Assembly (NCBI GenBank): GCA_014281115.1 | Contig: JACONQ010000019.1 | Location: 1,674,001 to 1,738,000 of the forward strand | Source of the DNA: Laburnicola sp. R22_1 | Taxonomy: Eukaryota; Ascomycota; Dothideomycetes; Pleosporales; Didymosphaeriaceae | Direction: 5' to 3' | Length of the DNA stretch: 64,000 nt | Shown: positions 21,806 through 32,505 of the stretch, piece by piece | Position numbering within the stretch: the first letter of the stretch is position 1 | How the letters are laid out: each line of letters begins with the position of its first letter | Notes under the pieces: generated by a model | Seen by the model: the letters and a program-made list of their open reading frames with translations, nothing else | Database searches by the model: none | What the model was told of the DNA's origin: nothing | Translations under genes and position numbers: made by a program

Positions 21806-24303
21806 TCACCCAGGGCCCTCTCGCTTCAAACATCTCAGCAGCAGCTCAACCAATAACCCCCGATCAACCGGCTTCGCAATGTACCCCGTCATCCCCTTAG
21901 CAACATAACTTTCTGCCTGACCCTTTAGCGCATTCGCCGTCATCGCCACAATGGGCACATCCAGCCCCGCCCCTCTTATCTCCTTGGTAGCCTGCACGCC
22001 ATCCAGAAACGGCATATTCACGTCCATGAGTATCAGGTCGTACGGTGGGGGATCCCTGGTCGACATACGGACTGCCTCGTTGCCGTCTGTGGCTACGTCT
22101 AGGTGGTCGAAACCTATGCCTGCGAGCATTTTGAGCATCACTTTGCGGTTTATGGCGTTGTCTTCGGCGAGGAGGACGCGGCGATTTTTGGCGAGGGTTT
22201 TCATTTCTTCGAGGGCGGGGGTGGGTGAGCGGAGGGGGCGGAGAGCGAGATTTTTGTGGAGGTGGGAGAGGTGAGTGAGTTGGGAGACGAGCTTTAGTTT
22301 GGCGGTGAACCTGTGGGCATGTATGCATTAGTAGTTCGACTTGGAGCGGAGATATCGTCGTTTTGAATTTTCAAAGAGGAAGAAGAAGAGATCCGGTATA
22401 CGTACCAGAATACACTTCCCCTGCCTTCGGGGTTCGGCTGAAACCCGATGCTGCCGCCCATTAATTCGACCAGATTCTTGCAGATGCTGAGTCCTAATCC
22501 CGTGCCTTTGTATCTCTTCGTGGCAGAAATATCGAACTGAGTGAATGGCGTGAATAAAGAGCCCGACGCTATAGCCGGCACACCAATACCAGTATCGGTC
22601 ACTTCAGTCAAGATAGTATAATGCTCCGCGTCTTTATGTTGCAGCTTCGCGCGTATCCGTACATATCCCTCTTCCGTGAACTTGACCGCGTTAGACAAGA
22701 GGTTCTGGACAATCTGTCTGTACCGCAGACTATCGCCTTCGGCTGCGTTTGGAAGTTGCGGGTCGATATCCTTTTCGAGGACGATACCGGGTTTGGAGCA
22801 ATTCTGCTGGGCGCGGAAAACTGACTGGATGATGTCTGGGACGCTGATGATGTCGTGGCTTATGGAGAAACTACCGGAGGCGAGCTTACTGTAGTCGAGA
22901 ATGTCGTTGACTAGACGTGGGTCAGCAAATGACCGTCTTAGCAGCGGGCACGCGATGATGCGCTCACTTTGGCGGAAGGTAGTACGTACTATATTTGAGT
23001 TAGTGTAGTATTGTAGCGAGGGGAGGTAACAACAACCTGACTTGAAGTAACACCTCGCCGGATTCTTCTATAACCTTTGCTAATTCTAATTGCTGGGGGT
23101 CAAGCTTTGTGTCAAGAAGCAATGTCAGCGCGGCCAGCATGCCTTTATTAGTGAGGTCAGTGAATGTTCAAAAGTCCGAATAATCTCATCTTTCCGGCCT
23201 AAAGGAGCAAGTCATAATGAAAGGCCAGCGGATTTGGTGCACCTACCATGCATGGGTGTCCGGATCTCATGGCTCATATTCGCTAGAAACTCGCTTTTGA
23301 GCTTTGAGGCCTCTTCGTACGCATCAATCAATTTCGACTCGGCCTTTTTTCGCTCGGTCAGATCTCGAGTGACTTTGCTGAAACCTAGCAATATGTCGCC
23401 CTTGTATACTGGGGTGATTACGACGTTCGCCCTATACTATAGTTAGTGGATTGTATCCCATTCATCGACGTGGCGCATGTTCGTATGATATCTTCGCCGT
23501 AGAACGGATCCCTCAACGAGCACCGGGCAAGCATACGCAACGTCATATCCGGATCACACTAACCAGAACTTGGACCCATCTTTGCGATACCTCCAGCCTT
23601 CGTCTTCGACTCTACCATCCTTCAATGCATCGCGAAGCTCTCTGGCGGGTTTGTTGTTATCCCGATCCGCCTGGCTGTAGAAATTGGAAAAGTGCCTGCC
23701 GATAATTTCGTCCTTTGTGTAGCCTTTGAACGCCTGAGCTCCTGCATTCCACGTCGCCACGTTGCCCCAAGGGTCAAGCATAAAAATGGCGTAGTCTTTG
23801 ACAGTATCGACCAAGATCTTGAACGTCTCGTTCGTATACGCTCGTTCCTCAAGTTCCAATTGCTGTCGATACGCTTCAGTGGTGTCTTGGACCTCCATTA
23901 GAAAGCAGCGGATGATACCATCGCGGAGAATGGGCACGGCGCGGAGTGTCCAGGTCCTGTCGGCGAACCGTTGGTCGATCTTCGCAGGACTGGCAGTAGC
24001 TTGGGCAGCGCGAATGCCTTCACGGACGGATGCTCGTGAGGGAAGTGCAACCCTTGCACACAGGCCATCTATGTGGAGACCGAGCAGCTGTTCGCGGTCG
24101 AAGTTGCCTGAGACGGTGCAATACGAGTCTGAGACGTGCGTCACTCGAAGATCGACATTCAAGACAAACGTCGGAATAGGCGTATGGCGGACGATGTCGA
24201 CGACGACGCTATCGCTACTATCGCTGCTGTCATGCACGACAGCGGACGCAGGACGAAGGCCCGTCGACGTCGCTAAAATTTCTGGCGGGGCGGTCGTGCT
24301 CAT
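21806..24303 (-). CDS. Hybrid histidine kinase (PAS-PAS-HisKA-HATPase-REC)
   Basis: Exons 23564-24303, 23247-23431, 23042-23142, about 22406-22910 and 21806-22310. Two PAS folds lie near residues 30-150 ([20 protein letters not shown]) and 165-280 ([19 protein letters not shown]). The H-box is [14 protein letters not shown] with His301. The N-box region is [18 protein letters not shown], the G-box DTGIGVP and [12 protein letters not shown]. The receiver domain ends the protein, with phospho-acceptor Asp in [13 protein letters not shown] and lysine in GYIAKPVD. Known role: ATP-dependent His autophosphorylation and phosphorelay to HPt proteins. No transmembrane segment is seen, so a cytosolic sensor is inferred. 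The join between exons 3 and 4 does not keep frame with any GT-AG pair I found. Start at 24303 was chosen over an in-frame extension to 24744 because the extension has no domain character. Confidence 0.85.
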
Positions 24304-25223
24304 GGCGGGGATGCCGTTATCTGCAACACCATGGGCCTTAGCTACACGTGTCTGACAAAGGTAGAGCCGCAGAGCAAAGTCGTATGATAGTCGCATGACA
24401 GCAGCCCAGCTTTTGTGCTCCCGCCGGCCTTTCACAGCCTTTGGCGGGACTGCCGAGCCAGGCGCCTTCGGAATTAGTGGCCGCTGACCAGTAGCGCACC
24501 GCCGGCCGCGATCTGCAACCCGTAACGAGACATGGCTATCGGGCGCTGGCGTCATATGTCGATCCATTGATCGTTTGGGACGATTGCAGATGCCCGGATG
24601 AAGCCGCTTCTGCTTGGTGTCGCACAGGGGGCTGATCGTCATACAGTTGGCGCTCCCCTTCAATTCTACCAGCTCCTTTGCCCCTCCTTCTATCGCTTGG
24701 CAGATCAAAAAGAAAGGGTAAGGGGGGCCTTGGGGATGATCCAAAAGCTAATTCTGACGAACCACCTGCCCGGATCAGATTAGAAGCTCGGAACAATCCA
24801 ATAAGCTTCCACAAAAGATCGTGGATCAACGATGGGCTCAGGGGCGAATGTCAGTACCTTTATCACAAGGAAGGAAGGATCTCTAGGGTCATATTCAAGG
24901 TTGCTAACATCGATATGTAGTGATGGGCAACATTGAAACCTTGCCAGTTGCTCTTGGAGAACCTTGGAAGGTGATTGGTCACGTGATTAAACAGGCCCCG
25001 GGGTCCCGCCTGGAGACCCACCTTTCACGTGCTGGGATAAAGTCAAGTCTGAACACACAGTACAATAAAAGCAAATACTGCTGTGGTGTAGATACGACGA
25101 TATCAATCCGATGAATTTGTACGATTCTGGTCCCCAGAAGTTTTGTCAGGTATACCAGAGCACTCTAGGGCTGACGAGCGCGCACAAGAGACGACATGGA
25201 CGCGGAAGGCCGACTCACCGAGC
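24304..25223. other. Intergenic, upstream of the kinase
   Basis: The open frame of the kinase continues to 24744, but this part looks like leader sequence. The rest is unique DNA with no recognised gene, and includes the 3' flank of the cyanamide hydratase gene. Confidence 0.45.
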
Positions 25224-26035
25224 TTAAAGCTCAGAACAAGTAACGCTCCTCCCCAGAGTATCCCAGGGCTCCATCAACTTGTTGCCTGCCACCGATTCCG
25301 CAAAATCCGGTATCGCTGAAGAATGCGCCCGCGGCTTCAACCTCAACTCCTCCTCGATCGTATGCGCGAAACAACTGGACCAGTGACCGCGAGGATAAGC
25401 AGCAACGACGGCCTTAATGGTTTCTCTGCTTATTAGCGTGGGATTGCTGCCGGCATTATCTGCATCACCGACATTAGCGACCATACTCATCATATCTTTA
25501 CATGCAATCGAACGGATCCAGTAGACTTACCAAAAAGCGTAGATAGTTGAATCAATTGCCCCACTGTTGTAATCGTGCCAATGTCACCAAGATCTTGATG
25601 CCTGATGATGGCTTCTGCGACACTCTCCGCTTGCTCTCTAGCTGCGCCGTAATCTTGCAATAGACTGAGCGCGAGGTACCCGCCCAAGCACTCGAAGGAT
25701 CGAAGAGTCCCGTGGAGGTTTTCTTGGGTGGTGCCGATGTCATGAAGGATGCAGGTCAGGAAGTAGGTTTCTAGGCTAGGGAGGAAAGCCGGGAGGTGCT
25801 TCTGAGCGATTGCGGCACCTGGTGGATTTGTTAGAGTGGCTCAGTATTTCAGTTACCTTTCCATAGAGATGGCGAAGGAGCCAAAAGCAGAGACATCGAT
25901 CCCCAGTAGGTAATGTTGGAATTCCACCAACCGTAAAAGTATTCTCGCATAGAGTGATTGAAAGCCTGCTCAGGCAAGTGATCTTTCGCATATCGCATTG
26001 TTTTCTTTGCGAGTTCGGTGTCTGGAAATTTGATC

Positions 26036-26043
26036 TCTGAGAC
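26036..26043. repeat. Target site duplication, left copy (TCTGAGAC)
   Basis: Identical to 29176-29183; 8 bp, as expected for hAT elements. Confidence 0.95.
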
Positions 26044-29000
26044 CAGAGTTGCCATCAATCAATCAGGAGATCAGTTTTTGATCGATTTTCGCCCAATTGA
26101 TCCTATCAATCAGGTCAATCCTCCGCCCATACAAATTTTGCAGCAATCAGGATAAGGGCCATTATCCTGATTGATCTTCCTGATCATATTGATCCGTTTT
26201 AACGTTGTTTTTAACGCTAAGATGGCTTTTTGAAGCTAAAAAAACGACGAATATAGTGATTTTTACGCGTTTTTAGAGTTTTAAGCAATTTCCTAATCGG
26301 GTAATCAACTAAGTTGGCCAAGCACCTCGAATTATCTGCGTCTGCCCTCTCCATTAACGCTCTCTCGCGCCCTCCCCTCCACACTCATACAATGGCCCCG
26401 GCCTTACGAAATAAGGGTAAAAGGAGCTCTCTGAGTACAGCGGCAAGGCCAGCGGCACCTCCAGTCATTGCGCTCGACTCACAGAGCACACAGGAGCTGC
26501 CGGAGTCTTAGGGCAGCTAGAGCTTTGAGACTGAGCTCTGGGACCGCAACGCTGCGTCCTTCAACGTAGAGGCTCTGCCCTTAATTGACGCAACGCTCTT
26601 AGGGCCCTCGAATGCGTTGACGCCCTCCTGTGGACTATTAGAAACTCCGACGCCAAGAGCTCGAGCTGCGTTAACTCAAGCTGCCACTGCTCCCTTAGCT
26701 GCCTCCTCACCTGGCTCCGACAGCCCTGGGCTCGAATTCGACGCTCGTTTTGCAGATAACTTCGACGGGATCGACTGGGTAAGGTTGCCGCTGTATACAA
26801 AGCCTCTGCGTACGCAGAAGTTCAAGAAATTAGTGCTCTACGCTCATGGATATCGCGTCGCGCTCCGGGCGGACATGAGGCGTATTTTCTTCGTCTGTTA
26901 CCACTGCCACATACACAGGGTGCCCGGCACTAGAGGGATACTGGAGATAACGAGCTCGACGATAGCGGCGTGGAATCACGTCGAGCAGAGGCGACTTGGC
27001 TATGGGCACCTTCGCCCGGGCAAGCAGTCAGCTTAACTGGAGTCAGGGCAGCGTACTCTCGGGGCTCTTATGCGTGGCGGCGTAGGTGTGTCGCAGGAGG
27101 TGTCCAACGCCCTCGGAAACTTCAATCAGCAGCGTTTTCGACTCGCTGTAGTCGGCTGGCTTGCTGAGAACAATCACCCACTGCGCGAGGTGGAAACGCC
27201 GTCCTTTCGAAAGCTCCTGCGCGCTGCCAACCTAGAGGCTGAGCTGGCTACTTTCCGCAGCCATACAAGCGTCGCTGCCTTTCTGCTGAGGTTATACGCA
27301 AATCTCCAGCCTTAGGTGCAAGCTGAGCTCTCTCGCGCGCTCAGTAAGGTCTATATAAGCTTCGACGGCTGGACTATGAAGGGTGGCAAGAGCGCGTTTT
27401 GTGGGCTTATCGCTCATTACGTCGACAGTCGCGGCAAGCTCTGCGACCTGCCTCTCGCCCTCCCTCAGCTTAGTGGCGCGCATACGGGCGACAGAGTCGC
27501 TGAAGTTGTTATCAAAACGCTAGAGGCCTTTGGGATTGACAGTAGCTCAATTAGGTACTTTACGCTTAACAACGCGACAAATAATGATACGGCTGTTAAC
27601 GCGCTAGGCAATTATTACAACTTTTTCCCGCGGGACTGGCGCCTCCGCTACTGTCCTCACTCGCTCAATTTAGTAGGGCAAACTGTAATATTTGGAGCTG
27701 ACAAAGACGCCTTTAACAACGACGCATCGCAGCTTAAAGTAGAGGAGAAATACCTGCGCGAGTGGCGAGAGAAGGGCCCTATTGGAGTCCTTGTGGACGT
27801 CGTACACTCAATATCAACGCCTCAGCAGCATGACCTTTTTAACGACTTTCAGCAGTCAACGCGCGAGGTGGGAGAGCCTGCGCGGCTCTTAGAGCTCATA
27901 AGGCCTGTTGTTACGCGCTGGAACAGCTACCTTGATTTTATGGTGAGAGCCGTCCTTCTCTACCGCCCAATTGATGCCCTCGTTGATCACAGGGCGGAGA
28001 GGGCGTTGAGGGATAAGTCCTTAGCTCGCGCGCGCGGCAAGGCTCCTTCTGACGCTGGAGCTCCTACTAAAGGCCTTAGCGCTGCTGATTGGGCTACAAT
28101 TAATTAATATATTGAGGTCTTTTAGCCCTTGAAGGAGGCCACAAAGAGACTCGAAGGCTGCGGCGACTCTGGCTGTTTTAGAGCGATTTACGAGGTGTAT
28201 CCTACTTTTAAGTACCTCCTCTCTTAGTTTGAGCAGCTTGTCGAGAGCTTTACGAGCGTTAATTTTAATGAGCCTGATGCTCCTAAGGACCACTTAAAAA
28301 TCAATGTGACAGCAGCCCACACAAAGCTCTTAAAGTATTACACGCTGCTTGAAGAGACGCCAGTTTATTACGCCTCTATAGTCCTCCACCTGTATTACAA
28401 GTATTACTTTGTAAACTTATGGACTGGAGAGTACAAAGTATGGCTTGAAAAAGCTAATAGGCAGTTCTAAGAGCTGTAGGCTAAGTACAAATTAGAAGAT
28501 GCCCGCCCTGTTAACTCTTCTCCGCGTAAACGATTAAAACGCGTTAATAATATTAACAACTACGCTGAGTTACACGTTAAGCCTCTAAGAGCTAAAACTG
28601 TAGCTCCTCTTGTTGACAGTACCGACGAATTCGATCGCTGGTGGCACAATGAATTGAGCGTTCCTAAGGATCACACATACCGTACAGATCCTATTGGGTA
28701 TTGGCTATCTCTCCGCGATACGTATCCCCGCCTTTCTTAGTTGGCTATTGATCTCCTGTCAATCCCAGCATCCTCCTGTTACTGTGAGAGAGTGTTCTCT
28801 GAGGTTGGCGATATAATGGAGCCAAAACGTCGAAAAATGAGCCCTTAATTGCTTTCCACAATCACCTGCGTACGGAGCTGGCTGAGAGCTGGATATTCTC
28901 CGTCCCAGGAGACGCCCGACGGAGAGCTTCCAGTAGAGCTCTCAGAGCTCGAGATACAAGAGATCTATCAGGTATCGCAGTGGGATGAGCCTCTGTAGCT

Positions 29001-29175
29001 CCCTGCACACAAATATCATCTCTGGGCGATTTTTCCGTCAATCAATCAATCAATCTTCAATCAATACGCCTCCAAAATCACCTTCAATCAATCAAACCAG
29101 TTTCCGAGGTCTCTGAGTATCAATCAAATCAACCACAGCTTCAAAATTGATCCTGATTGATTGATGGCAACTCTG
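26044..29175 (+). mobile_element. hAT element 1 (3132 bp)
   Basis: Perfect 25-bp terminal inverted repeats begin CAGAGTTGCCATCAATC. An 8-bp target duplication lies on each side. Both subterminal regions are dense in TCAATCA and its complement TGATTGA, probably transposase-binding sites. The interior encodes a broken hAT transposase on the plus strand. The ends are perfect while the gene is damaged, so mobilisation in trans is conceivable. Confidence 0.93.
26392..28998 (+). pseudogene. hAT transposase, inactivated by nonsense codons
   Basis: Starting at MAPALRNKGKRSS, one reading frame runs almost the whole length apart from stops and a shift near 27035-27070. Blocks seen are a BED-like CYHCHIHR, ISFDGWTMKGGKSAF, LNNATNNDTAVN, VVTRWNSYLDF and the C-terminal dimerisation region LLSIPASSCYCERVFSEVG. 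Most in-frame stops are TAG or TAA where Gln is expected (for example YANLQP-stop-VQAEL and LS-stop-FEQLV), which fits CAG or CAA changed to TAG or TAA. The reading matches the intact homologue at 56395-59062. Confidence 0.85.
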
Positions 29176-29183
29176 TCTGAGAC
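29176..29183. repeat. Target site duplication, right copy (TCTGAGAC)
   Basis: Right-hand partner of 26036-26043. Confidence 0.95.
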
Positions 29184-29357
29184 AGTATAGTTTGCGGGCT
29201 CCCAGGGGCTGATATTCTTGAGGAGAGTCGACTGGGCATGTGGAACTGCTGTCCAGCCGTATTTCTTGACCGTCTCTGGGGAATGGTCGGGGAGCGCTGT
29301 AACCGATATGGCGTGCATCATAGAGTTGAAGAGCGTAGTTAAGGTGAGGAGCTTCAT

Positions 29358-30008
29358 GTTGTAGTGATGTTGTAACAAAGGTGTATACGATTGTGACGAT
29401 TGGCTTTGATGGGTGTATTTTGCAAGAAAATGGATAGTTTCCGTGGGAACGTTCAGTCTCTTCTTATAAGCCTCTGCATCGTCCACAGCTGGGAGTCCAG
29501 AGCGGCTGTATCTCCAATTCTTTTTTCTCCATCTCCAATGCTAATGCTGACTATTATGATCATACGCGACATATCTCAGTGCCGGCGGGAATGTTTTGCG
29601 AGGTCTCATGAAGTTCATGGATAGGTAGGGCGCAGCTTGTCGTTCTGCCGATCAAGTGTCATTGCGGCATGGCGCGGCGTCTTTCGGCACATCCAGATGT
29701 CCGAATGAGAGCAAGCCATGCCGCTCCCGTCGCATCTTTTGAAGAGAAAGCCCATGGTACCATTAAAGCGAATACCTCAGCATCTATATTGTTTGTCCGA
29801 GAGCATCAAATGAAATAACTTGAATTTGCACCGTATAGATGGCTAGTGTGGGCTTCAGCATTCTGTAAAAATAGTGACCTAAACGTGTGCCACAAGCATA
29901 TTCCCCTCCAGTTCGAGATGTCTCGTGATCGGACGGTCACCTTTCTTCATAGGACAAGCAATATACTGAACAGCCTGCCCCCGAAGATAGCGCCCAAGAA
30001 ACTCGTAG
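29358..30008. promoter_or_regulatory. Upstream region of the split gene and 3' flank of the HET gene
   Basis: No gene was recognised. The first part is the leader and promoter side of the cyanamide-hydratase-like gene; an in-frame ATG at 29486 would extend it but breaks the signal-peptide-like start. Confidence 0.4.
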
Positions 30009-32365
30009 TTACACGATCGTCACAATCGTAGCCAAAGCTTCTTCGAACAGAGCTGCGTCACCCTTTTGCCTGTGACATTTGCCGACGCCAATTCTCTCAA
30101 ACATGCCCTCATTTCGTGACGACTTCTGCAAAAGAAGAAACCAAATCTCGTGGCTTCTGTATCTCGAACGAGGGTCATCGTCGACATTGCACGAAAAAAG
30201 TCGTAAACAATATTTCCGATTCTTGGAAGCGGCAGGCGTATCTTCGAATATACAGCACTGCCCATTGCATTTTTCATTCGACCAACAGGTGGCCTGCGGA
30301 TCGCCTTCGTTGAGAATCGGCAGGCAAGGCTTGTCCAGGAACACCTCGATAGTGTGAAGATTTGAGGCTCGGACGAATGTTTTGGGCTTCGTATCGTTCA
30401 AATACCAATCATCCTTGCGCCTCTCACTCCTGGCCAATGCGTTTGAGAGAACAGCCAATTCCACTGGTACGAGCGGACCAGTGAGTGTCGCATGTGCGGC
30501 GGTGACCTGTCCGGTCGTATCATCGGCTATTAGGTAGTCGCACCTGACTTCATCAATAGTGCTATCCACACTAATCTCATGCTCAGCCCCCGTATATGTG
30601 TAGCATTTGCGGTCGTAACGTACCCGCCCTTCGGTGGATGCCAAAGACCAGCTTGGCGCAATGTACGTAATGGATTGCTGCTTACTTGGCACATTGGTAT
30701 CGTCTGCTTTGGTTCGTACTCGCCATGTAAGATCGTCAAGAAAATGTGATTTCCAGAGGCCAGCCAGGTATTTGTCTTTAGATATAGCCTGAGCCAGTCC
30801 AGATATTGCTGGCAGCTTGTCGGTCCGCTGTGTAAGTTGACGGGTGGTGTACTGTGCTACAAGCTTTCTCCAGGCTTGGTATGGGCCGTCGTCATACCTA
30901 AGGAAGTAATTGTCACTGGGGAGCAATGGAGGACGCTCTGGGATACACCGGAAATGATATATAAAACGTTGCCGTTGATGTCGTTGAAGACGCCACTCTG
31001 CCCACAAGCAGTGACCGCATTCGCAAATCCTTCGGCAACGGAATTCCCATATCATTTCGTTTCCATCGAAGCATAACCTGCGACCTGGAAGAACGCTTTC
31101 TTGAAGGCACCAGCCTCTTTTGTCCAGAGACGATATCTTCCTCATCTCTTCGGGATGCCACTCATTTTTTCTTATGAATAAGTCATCTGACTGCTCAGAA
31201 GCTTCTGTGGGTGCTTTCGAGCTGACCCGACGCTGCCAGTTCGAGCTCCCGTATTTCTGTTTTCCCAGAAATCCTTCCTTGCAAGAAGCTGGCTCTAGGG
31301 CGGTGATAGTTATGTGACAAAAGAGATAGATATCTCGCATCTGTTTGGCGTCGTGCGCCCATTCTACCTTGTCGTCTTGCACAATGCATATTGAATCGAC
31401 CCAGAGGTAAGGAATTTTGAGACCTCGGCAAACTGTTACTGCATCTTGGATAGTCTGAGGCAGCAATTTATACGGGATAGCGCGGTAATGTGAATCCAGG
31501 TTCGACCGTAGGGTCTTCAAGACGTCCTGTGCATCGGGTCCCCAACAGTAGCTGAGGCAAGCGTATTGAACGGGTTCTGTAGGTTCGAAGAGATTCGGGT
31601 CACCAATCTGCTCTGGCGAACCTACGTTTATGAGCCGACGGGGCATGAAATCTGAGACGGGCGGTTTGCAAACAACGTCATGCTTGAGACAGTGCGAGAG
31701 CCAAGCAGTGGCCCTATCGAATGCGGCCTCGGAACGAGAGTCCTCAGTAATATCCAAGCATTGTGGCAATAGGGAGCTCCTTAGGCGGCTTTGAGACGGC
31801 TCCTCGAATAACGGGTCCGCTGGTCGCAAACTATCAGTAAAAAAATCTATCTGAACAGGACCACAATACTTGGTTATGAGCCTCCCACAGTCTGCCTTTG
31901 CATCATGAATCCTGAATGGAGTGCTATACGGAATGTACGAAAAGGTACTCTATGTGGTGGTGCAAACTTCATGGAGACAGCAAACTTACTCTTGGGACGA
32001 CGAAAATATTGAAGCGAACCGACCATCTCGCGATCTTCCCACCTGGTCGAGCTCCCGTCCTTGGAGCGATCCAAACAAAGCTCAATAACTGGCGGTTTGT
32101 CGTACCGATAGTGCTTGTAGCAAATTCGAATCATGCCGTGATCATCTTTATACTCGTCTATCCAACCTGGCTTGAAGTCCTCCACGACATGCAGCAATGT
32201 GCTACACTCGGTACATTCAGCGGTACTTTCCACATATTCAGCCAGCGACGCAATCACGTCGTAGACCCCAGGGGAATGGCCATGACCTTGTACCAGTTGG
32301 GCGTGCGGACATCCATCCGAATTGCTGCGCTTTCGTTTCCGAACCAGCGGTGCAGAGTTAGACAT
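30009..32365 (-). CDS. HET-domain (heterokaryon incompatibility type) protein
   Basis: Exons 31990-32365 and 30009-31891 (donor GTAAGT, acceptor GGCAG, phase 1) give 752 residues. The HET domain begins near residue 235 with YACLSYCWG, continues LPQTIQDAVTVCRGLKIPYL and WVDSICIVQDD, and a later block reads SSLDKRGWCLQESVLPGRRL. Known family role: HET proteins take part in non-self recognition and programmed cell death after fusion of unlike hyphae, but most members have no tested function. The C-terminal 300 residues carry no domain I recognise. The N-terminal exon is joined by inference from the splice signals; a shorter protein beginning in exon 2 is the alternative. No stop or shift is seen, although transposons lie on both sides. 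Confidence 0.82.
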
Positions 32366-32497
32366 TTGCTAATGTAATAGGTACGTATCTCCCGTAATAG
32401 ATGAGATTACACGTTGGTCAGCGGCTAAGGCTGGGCTCCGGTGTTCACAAGTGTTGTCAATGGAGCCCCACTTGCGCTAGGATGGATGTGGTTGAGA
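32366..32497. promoter_or_regulatory. Upstream region of the HET gene
   Basis: A short unique stretch between the HET start codon and the target duplication of hAT element 2. The element sits only about 140 bases from the start and may have displaced upstream promoter sequence. Confidence 0.4.
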
Positions 32498-32505
32498 TGC
32501 ATGTG
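32498..32505. repeat. Target site duplication, left copy (TGCATGTG)
   Basis: Identical to 40922-40929. Confidence 0.93.

Larger units (their letters stand above)
25224..29357 (-). pseudogene. HD-domain cyanamide-hydratase-like gene split by a hAT element
   Basis: The 5' part (29176-29357) encodes a signal-peptide-like start MKLLTLTTLFNSMMHAIS, then KYGWTAVPHAQSTLLKNISP, and stops at NYTVS. The gene resumes at 26043 with EIKFPDTELAKKTM and the HD signature FNHSMREYFYG...CILHDIGTTQ. It continues ESVAEAIIRHQDLG, TVGQLIQLSTLF and NKLMEPWDT. Introns: about 25817-25946, possibly two, after YFYG, and about 25457-25527 (GTAAGT...ATGCAG) after STLF. The 8-bp duplication TCTGAGAC flanks the insert, and removing one copy restores the frame exactly. 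Known family role: hydration of cyanamide to urea. Apart from the insert no stop or frameshift was seen, so the insertion looks young. The promoter side is now separated from the HD domain, so a functional product is unlikely. Confidence 0.85.

Noticed and set aside
24304..24744. N-terminal extension of the histidine kinase
   Set aside because: Open in frame but without domain character; the first Met giving a compact start is at 24303.
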